Shown here in pieces: positions 22,000-30,653 of a DNA stretch of 63,476 bases; positions within the stretch are counted from its first letter, which is position 1; the number at the start of each line of letters is the position of its first letter. The position numbers were made by a program, and so were the translations under genes. Origin of the DNA: Endotrypanum monterogeii (taxonomy: Eukaryota > Euglenozoa > Kinetoplastea > Trypanosomatida > Trypanosomatidae); the NCBI GenBank assembly GCA_000333855.2, contig CM007343.1:498704-562179 (forward strand). Reading direction: 5' to 3'. The notes below the pieces were generated by a model. It was not told the origin of the DNA, did no database searches, and saw nothing but the letters and a program-made list of their open reading frames with translations.

Positions 22000-22012
22000 T
22001 CTCGACGGAAAA

Positions 22013-22384
22013 ATGGGAAGTCCTTACGAGTACCAGCCGGAGGTGAAGTGGTACCATATTCTCTGGGATATGCGGAACAAAGAGTTTCGTCAGTGGTATC
22101 TCAAGAAAAAATACCGTGATATGCGGATCGCTTACAAGTATGAGAGCCATATTTTCTACCAAAAGGTAGGTATGGGATTTCTTATGGCGGCTGTGTTTAT
22201 GTCAATATGTAGCTCGGATTTGGCAGTCGCGGTTTTTCGATGGCCTACGGAGGATCCGAACGAGCTTCTGAAAACCCAGGTATGGCAGAAGTATCATAAT
22301 CAAGTGAACGAGCGTAAGGAGTATGCAAATAAGCTTTTGCAAGACTCCAATTACATTCACAAGAAAAACAATGCTGGTGAATAG
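22013..22384 (+). CDS. Small protein with one membrane helix, possibly mitochondrial
   Basis: 123 residues from ATG 22013, first gene of the right-going cluster. The N-terminal half is rich in Tyr, Trp, Lys and Arg. One hydrophobic helix lies at about 54-75 (MGFLMAAVFMSICSSDLAVAVF), followed by a charged, Lys/Asn-rich tail of about 45 residues. A short, basic, single-helix protein of this shape resembles accessory subunits of respiratory complexes or ATP synthase in trypanosomatids. That comparison rests on shape only; no family was recognised. Confidence 0.75.
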   Translation: MGSPYEYQPEVKWYHILWDMRNKEFRQWYLKKKYRDMRIAYKYESHIFYQKVGMGFLMAAVFMSICSSDLAVAVFRWPTEDPNELLKTQVWQKYHNQVNERKEYANKLLQDSNYIHKKNNAGE

Positions 22385-22600
22385 CTTAATTACACAATTT
22401 TCAATCACTTGATTTTATGCGCATATAGCAGAGGGCGTGCTTCATAAAAAAAAAAGCCTAATCAACGCAACGATTTGTATGAAAATATAGCGCTCGCAGC
22501 CTTGTCCAATAATGTTGATGTACTTGAGTGCAATTTACAGCTGCTTTGGGTGCTTTTGAGCCCAGACAAAAAAAGTTGGTATCTCATACTGCACGTATCT

Positions 22601-22637
22601 TTGATTTCTCTTACTTTCCTCTGTTTTTTGTCTGTAG
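22601..22637 (+). promoter_or_regulatory. Spliced-leader acceptor of coronin
   Basis: A pyrimidine-rich tract ends in TTTTTTGTCTGTAG with AG at 22636-22637. It sits inside the upstream extension of the coronin frame, which rules out the extra 64 codons before ATG 22667. Confidence 0.7.
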
Positions 22638-22666
22638 AGTTCACTACCTCTGCGATTCCAGGAGCA

Positions 22667-24190
22667 ATGTCTGTTTCACGATTTCGTCACTCCACTGGGC
22701 ACGTTGCAAAGCCTCAGCGCCAGCTTCTGAATGTGACATCGTCAGGTGCGTTATGGGACGTTACCAACACGATTGCATGCAGCGACAAATTTGTTGCAGT
22801 GCCGTGGCTAACGTTTGGAGGAACCGCAGTTTTTACTCACGACGCCTGTGGAAAACTTCCACCGAATCCACCCATTGTATTTGGTCAAGAGGGTCCAATT
22901 ATCGATGTCAAGTTTGACCCTTTTGACAACCAAAAGCTGTACACTGCCAGTGAGGATGGGTCTGTTTTTGGATGGAACATTCCAACAGATGGTTTAAAAT
23001 CCAATCTGTCCTCGCCACTAGTGGAGCTGAAGGGACACAACAAAAAATGTGGCATTATCTCATTACACCCAAGTGCCAATGGTGTTTTGGCCTCCGCTGG
23101 TGTTGATCGTGTCATCAATATCTGGGATGTAGAGAGAGGCTGTCCCGTTACTACAATTAGTCATTTATCTGAATACGCTACTGGATTGGAGTGGAATCTG
23201 AAAGGGTCTGTTTTCTGCATAACTTCCCGCGACAACAGGCTTCAAATGATGGACCCTCGTAAGTCGACCTCGGTGTCATCGGTGAACAGCCATGCCAGTG
23301 CTCGTTTACAGCGATGCATCTGGTGTAAGCGAAAAGACACAATACTGACCTTCGGCTGCAACAAAAGTCAACAGCGCGAAGTCAAGCTATGGGATCCACG
23401 AAAGATGGAAAAGGCTTACTCGGTACTCGAGCTTGACCAATCGAGCGCCGCATTCATGCCAGTCTACGATGAAGACACAAATCTCCTGTTTCTCGGCAGC
23501 AAGGGCGAGGGCAATCTGAAGTGTTTGGAGCTGATGGATGAAGGTCTCACAATGAGCTACGAAGTTAGCTTGCCTGATTCAGTTAAAGGCGTGTGCATGA
23601 TGCCGAAGTGGTCCCTAGATGTGAGGAGATGCGAATTCGATCGTCTGTACCAGCTGACGTATAACAGCCTTTTGACAATTGAGATGTTGCTGCCTAGAAA
23701 GCAAGCTGATACAAAGTTCCAAGAAGACGTCTTTTCCCCTACGTTTGCCAACCACGCGGCAATCTCTGCCGATGAGTTCTTCAAAGGGACTAACGCGTCT
23801 CCTCTTGAGTACGACTTGTCTGGCTTGTTTGATGGCCGTTCGCCGCTTCTGATAAAAAGCGAGGGTGCTTCTCAAAAGATATCCATGAAATTAGAGACGG
23901 AAACGCCTGTAACAGAGTTGCCAAAGACATTCATAGAAAACACGTCTTCCAACACTCCGGTAGTAGTGTCGGTTGAGGGTGAGAAGATCAAAGCAGGCGC
24001 ACAGATAGTCACCCATGTCGATCCCAATTCCGACATGACAGATCAAGAGTTTTCCGACAAAAAAATTCGTCTCCAACAGCTATCGGAAACGTTGCGCACA
24101 TATCACAAAGAGATCGCGCTTCTACGAAAAGCATTGGAAGAAAAAGAGGCGAAAATGCTTCAAGTGCTAGAGGACATCCAGTCAATATAA
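22667..24190 (+). CDS. Coronin, actin-binding WD40 protein
   Basis: 507 residues from ATG 22667, close to the roughly 510 residues of Leishmania coronin. It opens with MSVSRFRHSTG, the coronin signature next to the first blade (SKFRH in animals). WD40-like repeats follow to about residue 330, for example DQNGPIIDVKFDPFD-type and ILASAGVDRVINIWDV-type blades. The family's C-terminal extension and a Ser/Thr-rich unique region come next. Residues 455-507 form a short Leu-heptad coiled coil (IRLQQLSETL, EIALLRKALEEKEAKML) used for oligomerisation. Coronin bundles and stabilises actin filaments; in Leishmania it is linked to actin and microtubule organisation. The first ATG at 22475 is excluded by the acceptor at 22637. 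Repeat copy D lies in its 3' UTR. Confidence 0.92.
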   Translation: MSVSRFRHSTGHVAKPQRQLLNVTSSGALWDVTNTIACSDKFVAVPWLTFGGTAVFTHDACGKLPPNPPIVFGQEGPIIDVKFDPFDNQKLYTASEDGSVFGWNIPTDGLKSNLSSPLVELKGHNKKCGIISLHPSANGVLASAGVDRVINIWDVERGCPVTTISHLSEYATGLEWNLKGSVFCITSRDNRLQMMDPRKSTSVSSVNSHASARLQRCIWCKRKDTILTFGCNKSQQREVKLWDPRKMEKAYSVLELDQSSAAFMPVYDEDTNLLFLGSKGEGNLKCLELMDEGLTMSYEVSLPDSVKGVCMMPKWSLDVRRCEFDRLYQLTYNSLLTIEMLLPRKQADTKFQEDVFSPTFANHAAISADEFFKGTNASPLEYDLSGLFDGRSPLLIKSEGASQKISMKLETETPVTELPKTFIENTSSNTPVVVSVEGEKIKAGAQIVTHVDPNSDMTDQEFSDKKIRLQQLSETLRTYHKEIALLRKALEEKEAKMLQVLEDIQSI

Positions 24191-24392
24191 TTCGCTTCAC
24201 AGCTACTTGAGACAGTGTTAGAGCTCATTTCGAAATCCCTAGCTGTTTTGTATCCTTCAGTCAATATCGTGCACATTTAGTAGAGATGAAAAATAAATGC
24301 AAAATATTTTTTCCACATGCCTGTCCAGCGATGGGCTTCTTTCCCTCGTCCTTCTGTACGCACACCGATGACGCGGTGTTTACCAACGCATA

Positions 24393-24832
24393 GAAATTAG
24401 GGTGTATGCCACTGCGCGTCCCGTGGTGCATCGAAGGCGCTTCTTTCCCCAGGTGTGTGCCGAGGCACTGCTTACGGTGACAGGCTCGCGCATCGACAAC
24501 CGAGGGGGAGGGCGCGTGCCGGTGGACATCGTTGCTACTGGTGCCAGTGGCTGTGTCATGGGCGGTGCCGTGCCAGTGCGGCGCGCCTGCGCCATCGGCA
24601 TGACTGGCTGGGTGCGGGCGTGGCGGTGGGGGTGTGTTGCCTGGCGCTGGCTGCCCGGCTGGTGGTGATGGGGGTGGCGTGCAGGCCTCATTTGGGGTGG
24701 GGGCTGTGGTGCCATGGCGCTGTGGGCGTTGGTGTGCTGCCTGTTTCCGGCTGATTGGTGCCCCACGTGATGGGCGTGTGACGGCCCGGGTCGTGGAGTG
24801 GAACTGGGCCGATGGTACAGATGGCAGAGTGA
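24393..24832 (+). repeat. Dispersed GC-rich repeat, copy D, the most complete
   Basis: About 440 bp from GAAATTAGGGTGTATGCC to GATGGCAGAGTG, in sense with the cluster, in the coronin 3' UTR. GCATA occurs just before the 5' end and again 10 bases past the 3' end, a possible but weak target-site duplication. There is no poly-A tail. The frames inside it are open on both strands because of composition. Confidence 0.85.
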
Positions 24833-25020
24833 ATAGTGCATAACGGATTTTGTTGTGGTTTAACTGCCCTCCGGCTTGGGAGCTGCCGCTGAGAGGGAGC
24901 CGCCCTGGTAAGAGTTTCCCTGTTTCTCGGTTTCATGCGTCATTGAGGTTGTTATCTATGTTCATGCTTTTTTTCTACTTCTGTTTTCACGTATTTACAC
25001 CCACATTACATTTGCTTGAG

Positions 25021-25042
25021 GCGCTTTTCTCGTTATCCACAG
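25021..25042 (+). promoter_or_regulatory. Putative spliced-leader acceptor of uS9m
   Basis: T-rich sequence ends in CGTTATCCACAG with AG at 25041-25042, 31 nt before ATG 25074. Confidence 0.55.
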
Positions 25043-25073
25043 AGTAAAATAGCTGCTGGTTGATGGAGAGCAG

Positions 25074-26399
25074 ATGAAGCAACTATTGAGCCCCAAGACA
25101 GCTCGACATGCACGTCTTTTTCGGCTCACTAACAGCCTAGGAGGTCAGAGAGGAGTTCCTCAAAGTGATGGGGAGAAACTGGCATGGGTAAACTCGCATA
25201 TAAAGCGAACCCAGGATATGGAGTTTTCGAGGGAGGAGGAAGCCCTGCGCGAGCGAATGATGCCGCTGGAAGTAGGTGACAACGCAGTCGTAACGAACAA
25301 CCAAGCAACCCACGGTAACCTTTTCCACTTTCGCGAGTATCCGATGTATCCGGGGGAGTATGTTCCGGCTGGTCACAACACTTTGTCATCCCTGAGAGAT
25401 GAGCTCCGAAGCGACTTGACGGCACAATCTCTCAAGGAGGCATGGATGCGCATTAGCGGTGGAATGTACTTCAAATCAATCGATGACTATTATGCTTCGG
25501 TGGACGGATTAGATCAAGAACAATTGGGTGAGATCGTGTCCGCTTTACTCCCGGATTTGCGGAAGTATGAAGCACAGGCACTTGTGACCAAGGTTCTGGA
25601 GTCGCTAAGTAAGCCAGCAGACTCACCCTCGCGTCAGCTAAGCAGGACGATTACTGCGGATGCAGTCGGCTTAGATAACGCCCCTGGCCACTACACAAAC
25701 TTTATGGAGTGGATGGGCCGCATGACGGAGACAAAGGCGTTCAAAACGGAGCATGCACTTTTCGAGTTTAGTCGGAGGAAATTCAATCGAGAAGATGTGC
25801 GGGTGATGTTTGAAAACTACAATCTGATGAGCAAAGCAACCCTCGAGGCTGACAGCGCTGACAGCTACAGTCACTTTTATGCTGTACTTCAGGATTTCTC
25901 GCGTAAGGTCGCCGGCGAAGACACACGCCATCAAATTGGTGTGCGTATTGACCCCGCTGAGGTTGACCCCGAGACTGGCATTGCAGTTGGCCACGGACGT
26001 GCAGATGGAGAGAAGTATATGTTTACAGCACTGGTCCGTGAAAACCGTGATCACAACGGCTCTGTGACTCTTGTAGGGAAATCACTCGCTGTTGCCTTCG
26101 ATGATAAGTCTTGGCTGATGGAAATGGTGTTAATGCCATTCGATGAGGCGAAGCTAGACTTTCGCGACTTTGACGTCAATCTCGTTTCTGAGGGCAAAGC
26201 GATGCCTTCTTATGCGAATGAGATCGCTGCCTTTGCTTGCAGGATGGCTGTCGCCAACGCCATCACCAAGCTCCTTCCCCTAACACGCATACCATTGAAA
26301 AAGTCAGGTTTGCTTTCGGTCGATCGTCGAAAGGAGCCCGGTCAGTTTCCGGGATTTGTGGATGGCAAAAAGAACAAGAGAAAGTTTGCGAAGCGTTAG
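25074..26399 (+). CDS. Mitochondrial small-subunit ribosomal protein uS9m
   Basis: 441 residues from ATG 25074. The N-terminal 290 residues are a kinetoplastid-type extension; the first 25 are basic with no acid residue before the Asp of QSDGEK, fitting a mitochondrial import signal. The uS9 domain fills the C-terminus: GRADGEKYMFTALVREN at about 310-326 (bacterial GRRKTAxARV), then the FDVNLVSEGKAMPSYANEIAAF block (FDVxxxVxGGGxxGQAGAIRHG) and the tail SGLLSVDRRKEPG through KKNKRKFAKR. The uS9 tail normally reads LLTRDxRxxERKKxGxxKARRxFQFSKR and reaches the P-site tRNA; Lys-Arg at the end is kept. Bacterial S9 is about 130 residues, so two thirds of this protein is lineage-specific, as usual for mitoribosomes of this group. 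Confidence 0.8.
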   Translation: MKQLLSPKTARHARLFRLTNSLGGQRGVPQSDGEKLAWVNSHIKRTQDMEFSREEEALRERMMPLEVGDNAVVTNNQATHGNLFHFREYPMYPGEYVPAGHNTLSSLRDELRSDLTAQSLKEAWMRISGGMYFKSIDDYYASVDGLDQEQLGEIVSALLPDLRKYEAQALVTKVLESLSKPADSPSRQLSRTITADAVGLDNAPGHYTNFMEWMGRMTETKAFKTEHALFEFSRRKFNREDVRVMFENYNLMSKATLEADSADSYSHFYAVLQDFSRKVAGEDTRHQIGVRIDPAEVDPETGIAVGHGRADGEKYMFTALVRENRDHNGSVTLVGKSLAVAFDDKSWLMEMVLMPFDEAKLDFRDFDVNLVSEGKAMPSYANEIAAFACRMAVANAITKLLPLTRIPLKKSGLLSVDRRKEPGQFPGFVDGKKNKRKFAKR

Positions 26400-26844
26400 A
26401 ATTTGTAAGTGTCTTGCCAGTTATTTTCTCGATAAAGACAAATGCTCCAAAACAAATGGACATAGTTGATAGCAAAACGGTGCTGTACTACTACTAGTAC
26501 ACACACACACGCACTGCGGTCGCCCTTTCTGCCTCCAAGGCGAATAATATGTGTTGGTTTCAAATCCACGGCACTCGAGGTGCTCGGTGCTACTGATGCT
26601 CCGTCTAACTGCCGGTGAATTGACACGCGAATCTGTAGCGCATGCTGTATCTCCTTGGCTTATTACCTCACCGTGTACCTGACTCATTTTCTTTTTTTTC
26701 CCTCTCTTTGCCTTTTTTTTTCTCACGCGACAACTACTACGCCTTGTCTGGGGGCCTAGATACGGACGAGGCTGCTGCTGCTGCGCTTGAAAACGATTGT
26801 AAAAGCTTTTGCTTGTGTGTATCTGTGGTCATCAGTGTGTTATC
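26400..26844. other. Spacer between uS9m and the TMEM234-like gene
   Basis: 445 bp with a short CA run near 26500 and T/C tracts at 26691-26722. Nothing else seen. Confidence 0.6.
26691..26759 (+). promoter_or_regulatory. Putative spliced-leader acceptor of the TMEM234-like gene
   Basis: Two T/C runs are followed by the first AG at 26758-26759, 85 nt before ATG 26845. Confidence 0.5.
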
Positions 26845-27210
26845 ATGATTTTCTTCATGTTCCTGGCAGCGCTGCTGTGGGGCGTGACTAACCCGTTGCT
26901 GAAGCACTACAGCCGCGGGATGAAGAGCAGCGGGTCTGCAAAGGACGACGCACTTTTTCTTCTCCGACGACCCAAGTACCTGGTGACGCAGATTGTGAAC
27001 CTCTCCGGCTCCGTTGTGTTTTTTTATTCTCTGCGCGAGGTGGAGGTGTCGGTTGGATCCATTGTGGTGAATTCGCTTGCATTCGTGATCACTGTTCTGA
27101 TGAGTGTGTTCGTTTTGCGCGAGGGAATGTTATGTGCGCGCACCGCTATGGGGTGTCTTCTAGTGATGGTGGGGACTGCACTGTGCACCTACTCGTCGAG
27201 CACCAGCTGA
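26845..27210 (+). CDS. TMEM234/UPF0546-family small transporter-like membrane protein
   Basis: 121 residues from ATG 26845. The frame extends 12 codons upstream but only from a TTG. Four hydrophobic helices can be seen at about 1-18, 47-65, 70-90 and 95-114. The first helix carries LLWGVTNPLLKHYSRG, the hallmark WGxTNPLL(K/R) motif of the family. LNLSGSVVFFYSL-type sequence (here VNLSGSVVFFYSLREVEVSV) and VNSLAFVITVLMSV match the helix 2-3 region, and GCLLVMVGTALCTYSS matches helix 4. The family is a half-length relative of EamA/DMT transporters and small multidrug-resistance proteins and probably acts as a dimer. Substrate unknown. Confidence 0.85.
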   Translation: MIFFMFLAALLWGVTNPLLKHYSRGMKSSGSAKDDALFLLRRPKYLVTQIVNLSGSVVFFYSLREVEVSVGSIVVNSLAFVITVLMSVFVLREGMLCARTAMGCLLVMVGTALCTYSSSTS

Positions 27211-30200
27211 GGGTGTTCCAATACGATTTTTTGTTGACTGTGGTCGGATATTGTGATCATGGCCGGTACCAAATGTGTATTTGAGTGCATGCGTAAAAAA
27301 AAAAAATTGCGCGCAGTTAGTGTGGCACAAGTCCTCGGAGAGCGGTATCGATGTCATAATGAGTGTGTTCTTGCGTAGCAGAGGATGTGTGACGTCCTGC
27401 TCTTGAGGCAAACATCTCTGGATGAAGTTATTTCTGAGGTATGCGACAAGGTGCGATGTTTTTTTTTTTTGGAGGGGGATGGGGCCTGTGCTTTCTTTCT
27501 ACCCCCTCTCTGATGGAGTGTAGGTTCGCGCCCTATGAACGAAGGCGGTCTCCGAGTGCTGCTCGAATAGCGGTTCTTTTCCTTGACATTCCGTTGTCTC
27601 TGGGAGCGGGGTGATGTATCACATATGTCTCTGTCCTAAACTCATGCGTGTGTCTGCATCGACTTCTGCTTTTTTCTCCCTCTTTACTATTCGCCCGATA
27701 GCTCACCGGCGGTGCCCCGCTTTATCTCCCTGCGTCTTCGCCGCTGTTCTTGCCCCGAGACGTGCTCCTTGGGAGGGGTGAGGAGGTGGGGGGGGGATAC
27801 GCAAGACACATGTTCCCCCTATTCTCTTCTCCCGAATGCTTTCCCTTTTAACTCGAATTTTAGTCTCATGATTATCAAAGCACGTTCGACTCCGCACCAG
27901 GCAAATTTTTTTTTCTGCTTCTGCTGTGGGTGCAGGCGCTTGCGGTCTTTAGACCGGGCGTAAAATTTCTGGCGGTTTAGGTTCTGCACTGGCACCCTGC
28001 TCGCTTGGCTGAGATAGGTACCAAAAAAGTTGAGATATCGGCGACACCTCGTGTAGATTCCTCATGTGGCCTGATATGCAGGTGTATGGAAAGGCTACTG
28101 CGTTTCTGCGGGGTTGCTACACCATGAGTATCATCTCCCTGGTGTCTCTGCTTGTGTTTTCGTGAGTGGAATGTGGCTTAGAGATCGTGCACAGCCGATC
28201 CATCCATATTCTCCAGGCGCTGGGTAGTGCTGATGTTTCATGTACTTCTTCTTGCATTGGTTGAGTTCGCTATCCTCTGCTTTTCACAGCGCTGGGGTAT
28301 GTGAATATCTTCGGTGCACTACTCTCCAAACGCAAAACAACAACAAAAAAAACAGTTGTTTACGGGAGTCTGGGTAGAACTGATGTCCCCCTCGGTGTTT
28401 ACCACCCAACTGTGTATCGAGGTTTCCTTGGTTTTAGGGCTCTGGTGGGCTATTGCTCTAGAAATATGCAGGAAACTGAGCTGCAGTACTTGTACGAAGT
28501 ACGCTGGTTATTCCTGCACGTTGTCTGAGATGGCTGTTCACTTAGCACCTCCCCCCCCCCTCCCCGGAGGAGTTGAGCACTTGTCCGATATTCAAGGAGG
28601 ACCTGGGCACACTGAATGAGATGGCTTCCAAAGACGCTGCGAGGTGTAGGCGGATGGGGTATGTGCGCAGCCGCAGCGGCACTCGCTGTTCTCAGCAGGT
28701 GAAGTTCTAGGAAGCCGATTCTACAAAAGCTAAAAAAAAAAAATGGTTCTATGATTGATAGTAGCAACAGATATAGTATGTAGCCCCACAGCACAGATAA
28801 CATCACTAGGATACGGATCATATGCTCGCTGCAGAGCGCCGCTGATGGGTCGCCGCCATCCTTTGCGCAGCCTCTTGTTCTAGAACTGGTATGGAGCTTG
28901 ACAGACTTGTCGTAGCCCGTTCGTTTTCTTAGTGGGCAGAAGGAGGTAGACTTGTGTATCTGGCTCCAGCCCCAGCGTGGTAGCTGAATTGAAAGGGGGG
29001 CGAGATGGTAACGTCTCGAAATCTTTAGAGCGGTGCCGAGAACAAGAGTGCCGTGGTTGACTTCGCGCGGCAGGGGGAGTGGAATGGTTCTTTCCCTTCC
29101 CCAAGTGACGTCGCTGTGGTACTCTAACCTGGACGAGGAGTGCCTGCCGGTGTGTGGGCATGGGGTCAAAAGAACATGCAGCTTCAACTCGACAGCGCAC
29201 GCGGGTAATGCTGTAATTGGTGCATATCGTACTCTGGGAACACCGTCTTAAGTAGGAACCGCATGTTGCTAATCTGCGTCCGTACGTATCTCGTTTGCCG
29301 CTAGAGAGCGAATCACTGTTGTGGCGGTGTAACTGGGGATGGTGGGGCAAGCCACACGGTGAACAGCGTAGCCACAAAGATCCGTTGGCAGGAGTGCTGA
29401 TAACTTCGAAGTCAGGCTGATAGAAAAACGTTTCGTTGGAGCATATTACTGGCTGCCTTCTTCACTGATTGCAATTTTTTTCTGCGCAGAACGCACTGGG
29501 AGGTGCACTTTTGCTGCTAGTGTTTCCGAGGTGAATCGCGGCGCTCCTTGGCAGGGTGCGTCGCGTGTCGGCGTATTTTACGTCTGATCTCTTCCAAGTT
29601 TTTAAACAGCGGATACATTTTGCGTAGTCATCGACAGTGCGTTCCTTGTTCGGCAGGCGCACCTTTTTTTCCCCGAAGGTGTAGGCGATTGACTGGTGGT
29701 GAGTGTGATGCTCGTCACCTCTGCTACAATATTACTACTAAACAGATATATACAGATATATATTGCCCCCCCTTTTTACCTGTTAGATAGACTTCTGACG
29801 AATTCATTATTTTTTTCCCGTTTGTCGCTCTTTCTGGGGCTCATGAACTCAAGTCACAAAGATCAGCTGAAGGGTAGGTGTTATATATTAGGTGAACTTG
29901 GCATCGCTCTGCCAAACAAATAAAATGTGAACTTAATACGGAGACCTGCTTCAACACAATTCTATTGATGGTTTTGCGGTGGTGTGCTCTTGCTCTATGC
30001 GAGTACGCATCTAGTTTTGTGTACGCCTTCCTTTGGTGACGAAAACACAAAAGTGACGCCGCAACAAAATATTATTTATTTTTGCGTTGTGATTTTTCTT
30101 GGCGTTGATTAGTGCACAGCGAGATCGAGTCGTTTTGAACATTTTTTTTTTTTCCACTCCCATGGTTTATAATGTTTTTTTTTTTTGGGAGGGGGAAGGA

Positions 30201-30653
30201 CGCACGTGACACGAACGCACACTCACACCAGAGCAAGCATTGTATAGGGGCACTAAGGGGGGCGGAGGGGCAATCTAGCGGAAGGAAATAAAGCTGGATC
30301 ATTGATGATTTTCTATCGCAAGACCTTGTTAATGCCGTTATGCTTGTCATGCTTGACCCCCTACCCACGTTACACTTGTCTACTCGTTCTATTGTTTTCA
30401 CTGTATCATAAAATTCAAATTTTGAAAAACAAAACCACCCACTCTTCTTTGGCTTTCGTCCTGAAAGAAAGGGAAAAAGTCAACAACTCGAGAGGTGGCT
30501 ACACACCTTCTCTCGGTTCGACTTAAAAAAGCAATTCTATCATAAAAAAGGGTGATATTCTCACACTACTCCCCCCCTTTTCTACCTTTCTTTAGCAGCA
30601 GTCATCATCGCCTTTAGGCGTCGGCTGCAAGCCCAGGGCTGGGGGCGAGGGCG
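27211..30653. other. 3.4 kb gene-free stretch
   Basis: The longest gap in the plus-strand cluster. It has T, A and G homopolymer runs (27291-27305, 27460-27470, 28731-28743, 30144-30153, 30175-30186) and a C run at 28550-28560. Frames of up to 245 codons on either strand have no protein-like composition. It may hold a long 3' UTR of the TMEM234-like gene, a non-coding RNA or a lost gene. None could be shown. Confidence 0.55.
30571..30595 (+). promoter_or_regulatory. Spliced-leader acceptor of the RsmH-like gene
   Basis: C7T3 and TCTACCTTTCTTTAG, AG at 30594-30595 (another at 30597-30598), about 58 nt before ATG 30654. Confidence 0.65.

Larger units (their letters stand above)
16668..22012. 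other. Divergent strand-switch region, probable transcription start region
   Basis: All confident genes to the left are on the minus strand and all to the right on the plus strand, so this 5.3 kb gap is a divergent strand-switch region. In trypanosomatids such regions are where RNA polymerase II starts both polycistronic units. It contains repeat copy C at 20785-21088 and no TA or CA microsatellites of the kind common elsewhere. The parts at about 17200-20500 are rich in C and A on the plus strand. No tRNA, 5S or protein gene could be supported. Confidence 0.75.
24191..25073. other. Spacer between coronin and uS9m, holding repeat copy D
   Basis: Half of this 880 bp spacer is repeat copy D (24393-24832). 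The last 200 bases are T-rich and lead into the uS9m splice acceptor. Confidence 0.7.

Noticed and set aside
22475..22666. 64-codon N-terminal extension of coronin
   Set aside because: It spans the polypyrimidine tract and splice acceptor at 22636-22637, and the family's conserved start is at ATG 22667.
24395..24404. TTAGGG at the start of repeat copies C and D as a telomere link
   Set aside because: Only one hexamer, and copies A/B have CAGGG there; no tandem telomeric array exists.
24724..24736. GGGCGTTGGTGTG inside the repeat, close to minicircle conserved block CSB-3
   Set aside because: Not the exact 12-mer, and the other minicircle blocks are absent at the right spacing.
28450..29187. 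245-codon minus-strand frame in the 3.4 kb gap
   Set aside because: Antisense to the cluster, with no protein-like pattern, poly-F run from an A-tract and no homologue recognised.
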